Assembly: GCF_033958435.1 (NCBI RefSeq)
Contig: NC_134160.1
Coordinates: 18,091,001-18,155,000, forward strand
From: Carettochelys insculpta
Taxonomy: Eukaryota > Chordata > Testudines > Carettochelyidae
Reading direction: 5' to 3'
Length of the DNA: 64,000 nucleotides
Under the pieces are notes generated by a model, which was given only the letters and a program-made list of their open reading frames with translations, searched no databases and had not been told where the DNA came from. Below are positions 31,945-41,950 of the stretch, in pieces. Positions within the stretch are counted from its first letter, which is position 1, and the number at the start of each line of letters is the position of its first letter. The position numbers were made by a program, and so were the translations under genes.

Positions 31945-32529
31945 ACTCTGTCAAAGGGTAGTGTAGCCTTTGTAACTTGAGTAGGGTCTGCTAACAGAGG
32001 AGTTTGCCTGGGAGAGGAGGTGAACCCCACTGAACCGGACAGCTCTAATATCTTCTGAGGAAAGTCTCTGAAGAAAGGGAAGAGTGGATAGTGAGAAGTC
32101 TGCTGACAAGTCAGCTGTTGTGACCTGCATGGCATGTGCTATGTTTGTTTTACTCCCAGGAGACAGAAGGGATTTCGCATCTACCACGTGTGAGCTGGTC
32201 GCCATCTTGTAAGAAGAGGACTTGAGGCGCAAATATCAACCCTGTAGTCCATCAGAGAAGGTGAAGACTTCCTCAACAGAAGGCAACAATTAGTCATGCA
32301 GGCACAGTAGACTGAGCAACCGGTGAGGACAGTACAAAACAAGGAAGAAAACTGTAAGCATGCAACCTCTAGAACAAGAAAGCCAATTCAGGTATCTCCA
32401 CTTCCTGTAGAGGTAAGCAACTGCTTTCAGGCTCTCTGGACAGGTGATACAGTGCAGAATGCTGTGGCAGAGACCTCTCAGAGAAGGGATTAGAAGAAGA
32501 CCCTACTGACTGGAAGGTATGGGATGTGT

Positions 32530-33830
32530 AGTCCTAGGGATGGCAGTTTTACGACCACCACCCCCAAGAGAAGAAGACGGGTGCTGGTGGTCGGGGACTC
32601 CCTCCTAAGAGGGACAGAGTCATCCTTGTGCCATCCTGACCTGGAATCTCAAGAAGTTTGCTGCTTACAGGAGCTGGAATGCAGGATGTGACAGAGAGAC
32701 TTCCAAAAATCATCAGGCCTGTGAATTATTGCCCCTTCCAACTTCTCCATGTGAGAACCAACGACACAACAAAGAACGACCTTGAGTGGATCATTGCGGA
32801 TTATGTAACTCTGGGAAGGAAGATCATGGAATATGGAGCTCAAGTGGTGTTCTCGTCCATCCTCCCTGTTGAAGGGAGGGGTCCAGGTAGGGATCGTCAA
32901 ATCATGGAAGTAAATGCAGGGTTGCTCAGAGGGTGTCAGATAGAGGGATTTGGTTTCTTCCACCATGGGAGTCTGTTTCGAGAACAAGGATTTCTAGGAA
33001 GTGATGGGATCCGCCTAACGAGAGGAAAGACCATCTTTGTGGACAGGCTTGCAAACCTAGGCTACGTGTACACGTGAAGCCTACATCGAAGTAGCCTATT
33101 TCGATGTGGCGACATCGAAATAGGCTATTTCGATGAATAACGTCTACACGTCCTCCAGGGCTGGCAACGTCGATGTTCAACATTGACGTTGCGCAGCACC
33201 ACATCGAAATAGGCGCAGCGAGGGAACGTCTACACGCCACAGTAGCACACATCGAAATAAGGGTGCCAGGCACAGCTGCAGACAGGGTCACACGGCGGAC
33301 TCAACAGCCAGCAACTCCCTTAAAGGGCCCCTCCCAGACACACTTGCACTAAACAACACAAGATCCACAGAGCCGACAACGAGTTGCAGACCCTGTGCAT
33401 GCAGCATGAATCCCCTGCTGCAGCAGCAGCAGCCAGAAGCCCTGGGCTAAGGGCTGCTGCACACGGTGACCATAGAGCCCCGCACGGGCTGGAGAGACAG
33501 CGTCTCTCAACCCCCCAGCTGATGGCTGCCATGGAGGACCCCACAATTTCGACGTTGCGGGACGCGGATCGTCTACACGGTCCCTACTTCGACATTGAAC
33601 GTCGAAGTAGGGCGCTATTCCGATCCCCTCATGAGGTTAGCGACTTCGACGTCTCGCTGCCTAACGTTGAAGTTAACTTCGAAATAGCGCCCGACGCGTG
33701 TAGCCACGACGGGCGCTATTTCGAAGTTAGTGCCGCTACTTCGAAGTAGCGCGCACGTGTAGACACAGCTCTAGTGAGGAGGGCTTTAAATTAGGTTTCT
33801 TGGGGGACGGTGACACAAGCCCTGAGGTAA
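32530..33830 (+). pseudogene. CR1 ORF1 esterase domain, split by Harbinger B
   Basis: The frame reads VVGDSLLRGTE near 32590 (the block with the nucleophile Ser), then an open frame at 32658-33077 with QDVTERLPKIIRP, LLHVRTNDTTKNDLEW, YGAQVVFSSILPVEGRG and GSDGIRLTRGKTIF. This is the SGNH/GDSL hydrolase found in ORF1 proteins of CR1 elements. Gly in the usual GTND block is Arg here, and the usual DGxH motif reads DGIR, so the oxyanion-hole and catalytic His positions are altered. A frameshift precedes 32658. The domain is interrupted at RLANL by the 711-bp Harbinger. Confidence 0.8.
33060..33770 (-). mobile_element. Non-autonomous Harbinger element B, 711 bp
   Basis: Inverted relative to copy A and of the same length. 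The left end is GGCTACGTGTACACGTGAA and the reverse complement of the right end is AGCTGTGTCTACACGTGCG. A perfect 3-bp duplication CTA flanks it (33057-33059 and 33771-33773). The inner part contains the same segments as copy A (for example GGGCCCCTCCCAGACAC on the plus strand, and a CAGCAGCAGC tract). The short open frame 33384-33749 is a feature of the family, not a transposase. It is inserted in CR1 ORF1. Confidence 0.95.
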
Positions 33831-33899
33831 GTGGGGAAGGAAGAAGGTACAACAAAAGATGAGCACTCGTTCGAAAGGAGAAAGTAGCCAATCAGCTTA

Positions 33900-36840
33900 T
33901 TATCTAAGGTGTTCGCACACAAGTGCAAGAAGCCTAGGAAAAAACCCAGAAAGAATTAGAGGCCCTGGCACAGTCAAAGGAGTGTGAGGTGGTTGGAATA
34001 ACAGAGACTTGGCGAGATGACTCACGTAACTGGAGCACGGTCATGGAAGAGAATAAACTGTTCAGGAAGGACAGTTGGGGGGAAAAGGAGGAGGATTTGC
34101 ATGGGATGTGAGGGAGCAGTGTGATTGCTCAGAGCTCCAATATATGAAGGGAGAAAAGCCAGATGAGTGTCTTTGGGTAAAGCTTCGAAGAGGAAGGAAC
34201 AGTGACGAAGTTGTGTTTCGTATCTGCTATAGACTGCCAGGCCAGGTAGGTAAGGTAAATGAGGATTACTTCAGACAACTAAGAGAAGCTTCCAGAGCAC
34301 AGGCCCTGGTTCTCAGGGGAGACTAATCACCCTGACATTTGTTGGGAGACCAATACAGCAGCACACAGACAATCCAGGAAGTTTTTGGAGAATGTTGGAG
34401 TAACTTTCTGGTACAAATGCTCAAGGAACCGACCAGGGGCTGTGAGCAGCTTGATCTACTGCTGACAAACAGAGAAGAATTAGTAGGAGAGATAGAAGTG
34501 AGTGGCAACCTGGGCTGCAGCGATCATGAGATGGTAGATTTCAGGATCCTGACAAAAGGAAGGAAGGTGAGCAGTAAAATACAGACCCTTGATTTCAGAA
34601 GTGCAGACTTGGACACCCTGAGAGAACTGATGGGCCAGCTCCCCTGGGAAGCTAATATGAAGTTCAGGAGAACTGGCAGTGTTTTAAATAAGTCTTATTA
34701 GAAGCACAGGAACAAACCATCCTGATGCACAGTAAGAAAAGCAAATCTGGTAGGCAACCAGCTTGGCTCACAAGGGAAATCCTTGGTGAGCTTAAACTCA
34801 AAAAGGATGCGTATAAGAAGTGGAAACTTGGACAGAAGACGAAGGAGGAGGATAAATATATGGTTGGAGAACGTGGAGGAGGGGAGGTAATCAGGAAAGC
34901 AAAAGCACAAATGGAATTGCAACTGGCAAGGGATGTGAAAGGCAACAAGAAGGGTTTCTACAGGCATATTAACAATAAGAGGGTGATCAGGGAGAGTGTG
35001 GGGCTGTTACTGGATGAGGGAAGTAACCTGGTCACAGATGTTGTAGGAAAGGCTGAAGTACTCAATGCTTTTTTTCCCTCAGTCTTCACAGATGAGGTCA
35101 GCTCCCAGACTAAGGCACTAGGCAATGCAGTATAGCAGGCATGTCCAACCCACGGCCTGCGGGCCGCATGCGGCCCTGGACAGCTAGTAATGCGGCCCCA
35201 CAAGATCGTAAACTTTTAACATTATTATGTGATTTATACACATTAACTATATTATATATTTTATATGCGGCCCAAGACAATTCCTCCTCACTCAGTGTGG
35301 GCCAGGCAAGCCAAAAGGTTGAACACCCATGCAGTATAGGAAGGAGGTGGGCAGCCCCCAGTGGGAAAGAATGGGTTAAGAGCTATTTAGAAAAGTTGGA
35401 TGCACACAAATCCATGGGTCTGAATTTAATGCATCCAATGGTACTGAAAAAATTGGCAGTTATCATTGCAGAGCCTTTGGCTATTATCTTTGAAAACTCG
35501 TGGAGACTGGGAGACATCCCAGATGATTGGGAAAAGGCAAATGTAGTGCCCACGTTTAAAAAGGAAAGAAGGACAATCCAGGGAACTAGAGACCCGTCAG
35601 CCTTACCTCAGTCCCCAGAAAAATCATGGAGGGGATCCTCAAGAAATCCATTTTGAAGCACTTGGAGAGGGGAAAGTGATCAAGAGAAGTCAACATTGAT
35701 TCACCAAGGGCAAGTCCTGCCTGACCAATCTGATTAGTTTCTATGATGAGGTAACTGGCTCTGTGGACACGGGGAAGTCAATGGATGTGATATACCTTGA
35801 CTTTAGCAAAGCTTTTGATACGGTCTCCCACAACAGTCTTGTCCATAAGTCAAGGAAGTATGGATTAGATCCATGGACTATAAGTTGGATAGAAAGCTGG
35901 CTTGATGGTTGGGCCCAATGGGTAGTGGCCAATGGCTCAACGTCTGGTTGGTGATTGGTTTCAAGTGGAGTGCCCCCAGGATCAGCTCTAGGGCAGGTAC
36001 TGTTCAACATCTTTATTAATGACTTGGATGAGGGAATGGACTGCACCCTCAGCAAATTTGCAGATGACACTAAGCTAGGGGGATAGGTAGATACATTGGA
36101 GGGTAGGGATAGGTTCCAGAGCGACCTAGATAAATAGGAGGATTGGACCAAAAGATATTTGATGAGGTTCAACAAGAAGTGCAGAGTCCTGCACCTGGGA
36201 TGGAAGAATCCCAAGCATTGTTACAGGCTGAGGACTGGCTGGCTAAGTAGCAGTGAAGCAGAGAAAAGACGTTGAGATTACAGTGGATGAGAGGATGGCT
36301 GCGAGTCAAAAGTGTGCTCCTGTAGCCAAGAAGGCTAATGGCATATTGGGGTGCATTAGGAGAAGCATTTCCAGCAGATCTAAAGATATTATTCCCCTCT
36401 ACTCGGTACTGGAGGCCACATCTGGAACGTTGCATCCAGTTCTGGGCCCCCCAGTACAGAAAGGACGTGGATGCATTGGAGCCAGTTCAGCAGAGGTTCA
36501 CAAAAATTATTAGACCTATGACCTATGAGGAGAGATCTGGGCTTATTTAGCTTGCAGAAGAGAAGATTGAGGGACAATTTGATAGCAGCCTTCAACTTCC
36601 TGAAATGGGGCTCTAGAGAGGATGGAGAGAGGCTGTTCTCAGTGGTGACAGAGGGCGCGAAAAAAGGAGCAATGGTCTGAAGTCACAGTGGGGGAAATGT
36701 AGGTTGGATATTAGGAAAAACTATTTCACCAGAAGGGAGATGAAGCACTGGAATGCGTTACCGAGAGAGGTGGTGGAATCTCCATCCCTAGAGGTTCTTA
36801 AGTCCAAGCTCGACATAGTCCTGGCTGGGATGATTTAGTT
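33900..36840 (+). pseudogene. CR1 ORF2 (endonuclease-RT), degenerate
   Basis: Pieces in order are an endonuclease near 33990-34560 ending in GCSDHEMVDF, a linker at 34725-35135 (AWLTREILGELKLKKDAYKK, KAEVLNAFFPSVFTDE), and RT at 35390-36100 ([40 protein letters not shown]). The thumb and C-terminus run to about 36840 ([19 protein letters not shown]). At least a dozen stops or shifts break it. The catalytic FADD and DFSKAF boxes are still readable. A hAT MITE interrupts it at 35136-35331. Confidence 0.9.
35136..35331. mobile_element. hAT-type MITE, 196 bp, perfect 8-bp duplication
   Basis: Termini CAGGCATGTCCAA and, from the right end reversed, CATGGGTGTTCAA form the short inverted repeat of hAT elements. 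CAGTATAG flanks both sides (35128-35135 and 35332-35339). The inner part holds GCGGCC motifs and an AT-rich centre. The empty site is visible in the related CR1 at 48382, where the same codons (DDAVWEGGG) are uninterrupted. Confidence 0.95.
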
Positions 36841-36931
36841 GGGTTGGTCCTGCTTTAGGCAGGGGGCTGCACTTGATGACCTCCTGAGGTCCCCTCCAGC
36901 CCTAGGGATCTGTGATTCTATGATTTTATGA

Positions 36932-37419
36932 ACATGTTTATCAACTGGAGAATGTGAAATTTTCAGACTCTTAGTGGCAGAGTGCGGAGGTTCAGAAGTG
37001 GTCACAAAAGGAAATCTTGTCCAGGAAAGGTTCTTCCATGTCTCCCTCCCGCCCCACCCTCCAGCTGTGCTGGCCCCACCCCTGCCCCCAGCCAGCACAG
37101 GTCTCAGCCCAACCCCACCCCCCAACAGGCACCCATTCACCACACATGTTGCCATCCCAGCCTCTACCCCACCCAGAGCGGGGCCCAGCCCACTCCCTCA
37201 CCACCCCACCCCTTGCACCTCATGAGAGCAGCGGCTTGAAGCAGGGGAGCAATGCTGGAAACCGAGGCTCTGAACTAGAGCTCCTGCGTGCACCCCAGCT
37301 TCCGTGGCTCACACCAGACTGGACAGCCCAGCAATACCTTGCTCATAAGGAGCTGGCTGCGACTCACCAAGACCGGAATCCTGGTGCCTGTGAACTCTGC
37401 AGGACATGTTGAGACGTGG
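36932..37419. other. Intergenic sequence between CR1 tail and minisatellite
   Basis: C-rich, with no recognised gene. The short frames on both strands are shadows of one another. Confidence 0.5.
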
Positions 37420-38571
37420 GACTCATGGCCTGTGAGCACAGTGGGGATCCCTGAGACACAGAGCCCTGACACCTGTGAGCACAGTGGGGATCCCCTGAGA
37501 CACAGAGCCCTGACACCTGTGAACACGGCAGGGATCCCCTGAGACACACAGCCCTGGCACCTGTGAACACGGCGGGGCTCCCCCAGACACAGAGCGCTGG
37601 CACCTGTGAGCACGGTGGGGCTCCCCTGAGACACAGAGCCCTGGCACCCGTGAGCATGGCGGGGCTCCCCCAGACACAGAGCCCTGGCACCTGTGAACAC
37701 GGCGGGGCTCCCCGAGACACAGAGCCCTGGCACCTGTGAGCACAGCGGGGATCCCCTGAGACACAGAGCCCTGGCACCTGTGAGCACGGCGGGGCTCCCC
37801 CAGACACAGAGCCCTGGCACCCGTGAGCACGGCGGGGCTCCCCCAGACACAGAGCCCTGGCACCTGTGAGCACGGTGAGGCTCCCCGAGACACAGAGCCC
37901 TGGCACCTGTGAGCACGGTGAGGCTCCCCGAGACACAGAGCCCTGGCACCTGTGAGCACGGCGGGGCTCCCTCAGACACAGAGCCCTGGCACCTGTGAAC
38001 ACGGCGGGGCTCCCCGAGACACAGAGCCCTGGCACCTGTGAACACGACGGGGCTCCCCGAGACACAGAGCCCTGGCACCTGTGAGCACGGTGAGGCTCCC
38101 CGAGACACAGAGCCCTGGCACCTGTGAGCACGGTGAGGCTCCCTCAGACACAGAGCCCTGGCACCTGTGAGCACGGCGGGGATCCCCTGAGACACAGAGC
38201 CCTGGCACCTGTGAGCACGGCGGGGATCCCCTGAGACACAGAGCCCTGGCACCTGTGAGCACGGCGGGGCTCCCCGAGACACAGAGCCCTGGCACCTGTG
38301 AGCACGACGGGGCTCCCCCAGACACAGAGCCCTGGCACCTGTGAGCACGGCGGGGCTCCCCCAGACACAGAGCCCTGGCACCTGTGAGCACGACGGGGCT
38401 CCCCCAGACACAGAGCCCTGGCACCTGTGAGCACGATGGGGCTCCCCCAGACACAGAGCCCTGGCTCCTGTGAGCACGGCGGGGATCCCCGAGACACAGA
38501 GCCCTGGCACCTGTGAGCACGGCGGGGCTCCCCGAGACACAGAGCCCTGGCACCTGCTAGCATGGTGGGGC
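37420..38571. repeat. Minisatellite, 43-bp unit (42-44), about 26 copies
   Basis: The unit reads approximately GCTCCCCCAGACACAGAGCC then CTGGCACCTGTGAGCACGGCGGG. Variants alternate GATCCCCTGAG, GCTCCCCGAG, GCTCCCCCAG and GCTCCCTCAG. Because 43 is one more than a multiple of 3 and no unit contains a minus-strand stop, all three minus frames stay open, giving false proteins of up to 442 residues built of a 43-residue super-repeat. Copies are highly similar, so the array is young or homogenised. Confidence 0.95.
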
Positions 38572-40948
38572 TCACAGTTGAGGGCACACAGACTGGTGCT
38601 CACCCAGCAGGCAAGCTCAGCATGAGCCAGCCCTCCAGCAGCACTGACTGCTCAGGGGGTCTGAGAGGTCCAGCCACGTGGCCTCTGCTCCTTCTCACCT
38701 GCTGGGGCCTGGGACATTGTCCTCCCACCATGGCCAGCTCCCAGCCCGCCAGTGCGCTGTTCTGCCTCAGCCTCTGCATGCTAACTGAGGCTGCAGTATC
38801 CACGGCCAGCAAAGCCATTCCCCGATCATCCTCCCCTGCTGACATGCCCACGACAAACACACACCACCTTTGCCCCATTGCACCCCTGCAGTGCCCCCCG
38901 GCATCTAGCTCAGCGATCACAGCCAATGTTTTGTTTGACTTGCTCCCAGTCTCTGTGTGGGCCTTACACAAAGGGTCACTGGAAATGGTCCCCAGCCCTG
39001 GGCAGAGCTGCCCCCACTGCCTGGCAGAGCCAGCTGTTGCTGCTGCATGTGGAGAAGCAATCCGCAGCCACAGCCTGGCATCAGTCCCGCCTGCAGGGAA
39101 AGAGCCGGGGGGTGCAGTGATATAACAGGGAGGGAGCCCGTGGAGGGATCACTCACAGGGTCACTGCGGGTAACATTTGGCCCTCTGGAACCTTGACCAC
39201 TACTGGTGATGAAGAAGGACAGAGCCCAGCCCAGGGCGAGATCCTGGCCCTGCTCCCATTGAGGCCTGGAGGCCCTTGCAGATCTCAGGGCCCCAGCTGC
39301 ACCTGGCACTTGGCTTTTTCACTTTTTTGATCGGTTGCTGGCTCTGCCCAGGTGACTGTGGCTGCCAGGGCTGCGATCGGGTACTGGGAATTACCCCACA
39401 CGTGGGTGTGCTATGAGGCAGGTGCTGCAGCTAAGTGTTCCACCTGGCCTACGGGCATGCGTTGCCTACCAGCTGGAACGCCTCGTGTGGGGTGTAGGGG
39501 AGATTACAGAAGGGCTGAACTCACCTGAGTCAGTGGACGCAGACAGAGCCTTCCCATTGTCTCGTGTGGCTCTCCGGGGAAACAGGCTGAAGCCAGCAAA
39601 GTGGAGTACATGGGGTCCTGGGGCACGGCGCAAGCCAGCAGCAGCCGCAGCACAAACTGACGCGCAACAGGACTGCCTTGGCAGGGCCTCATGTGTGGAA
39701 CCAGCCAGGCCCTTCTCCACCGGCTGCCCACAGGTTCAGCTGATGATGGGAGCTGTCTCCTCTGAGCAGGACAAGGGGGCGAGGAGCTGATGGGTTTGGA
39801 CAGGCAGCCTGCAGGATGCAACCTTTGCCCTGGTGCAGAGTGTTTGAGGCTGGGACTCTGTTGGCTGCCAGCAAAGCAAAGGGCTCCCATAATAGCCAGT
39901 ACAGCACATTTCCTCCCCAGACACTGCCCCCTGCCTTCCACCACCCCATGACACTGCTCCAGGCAAGGTGAAGATCTGTGGGACAAGTTCAGCTAAGGTC
40001 ACCAGCACAACGTGCTGCAGAGAGTGTGAAGGTCCCACTCCTGCCCTGGCCGATGCTGCCACTTTCCAGTAACACCTGAAGCCAACATGACTGTTCTGAG
40101 GAAGGCGTCCTTGTTTCTGCACTGCTGCCGCAGAGCTCTGCGAACGCAGCCGCGGAGGTACTTGCAGCTCTCTAGAGCTGGAAAAGACCAAAGCCTCCTA
40201 CAGCAACAGTGATGGGCCAGACCCTCAGAAGACGACAATCTCCACGGCTCCATCTGGGCAAATTTACAATTGCTGAGGATAAGGCGTATTTTACCTTCAG
40301 AGAGTGTGAGCCAGCAGCAGCCAGGGCTGAGGTCAATGTCTCGGGGTTCCTCTCCATCAATTCAGCACCAAACTGGCTCGAGCCCCCACCCAGTAAGCTG
40401 GGAAATTCATACCCATCCCTGGGTGCCTCTGAGAGGCAATGCTGCCCCTCTCAGTAGCACAGGCTCTGAGCGCAGAAAGGAAACTGTTCATAACAAGAGG
40501 GACGTAACTCAGCATTAAGTTGGAAAAACACCACAGACAAGTTCATCACCATAAACCATGAGCAAAAGTCCCACCCCAGGCAGGCTGGGCAGTGTCCTCT
40601 TCCTCTCAGGGTTCAGTTCAGCAACCAAATGCCCCTTCACAAGCCCAGTCCTTCTCTGCACCCAACTCACAGCCGCTGTCGTGGCCAGGGCAGCCCCAGA
40701 GCTCAGGGGTGCAACCCCAGAGCCCACTTCCCACCCTGGGTGTGGTAGGGAGGTAAAGGGGCATTTTACTCGCTCTGCTGGCTGCTCTTCAGGTATCTGC
40801 TCATTGCTCTGGGCTGCTGGTCACAACAACGCCCTGCAGACCATCACTCAACCTCTGCTGCCATCTGCCTTGTGGAGTTGCCCTGTGCCCATCAGTCTTC
40901 ACTGATTTCAGCTCCCGAGGGTTTCAGCTCTTAGCAAGCAGCCTAGAA
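38572..40948. other. Intergenic sequence, no gene recognised
   Basis: Frames of 80-190 codons occur on both strands with no domain. No transposon protein is recognised. Segments at about 40450-40930 have the look of LTR-like non-coding sequence but show no paired ends. Confidence 0.4.
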
Positions 40949-41230
40949 CAGGGGTTCCCAAACTTTTCAGCATCACACCCCCCTTTTGCTCTTTGAGAAA
41001 CCCTCACACCCACCACCTCTTCTTTGCCACCATCCAACCCCCCTTTAACAAAAAATTCAATGAGTAATTTAAAATAAACACAAAATATTGACATAAAATA
41101 TTTAAAATTAAAAATAAGCACAAAGTTTTTCTTGGCCCAAATGTTGAATAAAAATGTAGTTTAACAACAGAAGCAGCAGAAACAAATGAATTTCATGTGA
41201 AAGATGCTGCTGCATTTTCTTTGTAAGTTC
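40949..41230 (+). mobile_element. Possible hAT-type element, left end only
   Basis: The sequence begins CAGGGGTTCCCAAACTTTT, the terminal pattern of a common non-autonomous hAT group, then a C-rich stretch (CACACCCCCCTTTTGC) and an AT-rich stretch (AAAATATTTAAAATTAAAAAT). I cannot find the matching right end or an 8-bp duplication of GCCTAGAA, so extent and identity are uncertain. Confidence 0.5.
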
Positions 41231-41279
41231 GGAAATCCTGGGAGACTGACTAAGAACCATCCAGGCTAACGGCGCAGAG

Positions 41280-41950
41280 CCCACCTTGTGGGTGCCTGGT
41301 GCAGCCCCAGCTGGCCAGCTGCCTGAGTCCCGTGTTGCTGGGGCCACCCGCCCAAACCCCACACTGCTGGAGACACCTGCCTAAGCCCTGCGCTGCTCGG
41401 GATGCCCGTCCAAGCCTCAAGTCAGCTGCCTGAGCCCCACACTGCCAGGGCCAACTGCCCACCCGAGCCCCCGTGCTGCCAGGACCAGCCACCCAAGCCA
41501 TCCACCCGAGCCCACACCAACCCACCAGTCACCCTAGCTGCCCGCCCGAGCCCCCATGCTCCCAGGGCCAGTCAGCCAGCCACCCAAGCCTGCTGTGCTA
41601 CTGGGGCCAGCCACCCAGCTGCCCAAGCTGCCTGCTCAAGCCCCCACGCTGCCAGGACCAGCCGCCCATGCACCAGCCATGGGCCAGCCACTCAAACCGC
41701 AGGCCAGCTGCCTTAGCTGCCCGCCTGAGCCCCCACGCTGCTGGAGCCAGCTGCCCAACCACCAGCTGCTGCCCAAGCTTCCTGCTTGAGCCCCACGCTC
41801 CCAGCATCAGCCTCCCAAGCTCCCTGCCCAAGCCCCAGCGCTGCCAGGGCCAGCTGCCCAAGCTGCCATCCCAAGCTGCAGGCCAGCCACCCCAGCTGCC
41901 TGTGAGCTGCCTGCCTGAGCCCCTCCTCTCCCCCAAAGGTTGGCACCCGC
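41280..41950. repeat. Degenerate GCTGCC/CCCGAGCCCC repeat region
   Basis: Irregular repetition of GCTGCCC, GAGCCCC and CTGCCAGGGCCAGC blocks with a period of roughly 40 bp and much variation. Open frames on both strands rich in Pro, Ser and Gln, or Gly, Ala and Trp, arise from it. Similar blocks are often attached to the hAT-like element at 40949, so the two may form one unit. Confidence 0.7.

Larger units (their letters stand above)
31945..36931 (+). mobile_element. CR1 LINE, near full length with ORF1 and ORF2
   Basis: Excluding two nested insertions, about 4.1 kb of CR1 remain. ORF1 starts near 32100 with a Cys-rich head (VTCMACAMFVLLPGDRRDF) and continues to an esterase domain ending at 33059 and resuming at 33771. 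ORF2 covers endonuclease (GITETWRDD near 33995), linker, RT ([24 protein letters not shown] near 36060) and C-terminus. It ends in the tail CCTCCTGAGGTCCCC...TGTGATTCTATGATTTTATG. Frequent stops and frameshifts show an old copy. It belongs to the same subfamily as 18358-19457 and 48195-49999. Confidence 0.9.

Noticed and set aside
33384..33749. 121-codon open frame in Harbinger B as a gene
   Set aside because: The same frame lies in copy A in reverse (14455-14820) across terminal repeat sequence; it has no domain and no transposase motif.
37420..38571. CRISPR-like array
   Set aside because: Units are contiguous without unique spacers, and the genome is eukaryotic.
37275..38603. 442-codon Cys-rich repeat protein, minus strand
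   Set aside because: Entirely generated by a 43-bp minisatellite that is open in all three frames.
40450..40948. Endogenous retrovirus LTR
   Set aside because: The look of the sequence is suggestive, but there is no paired terminus, primer-binding site or coding part.
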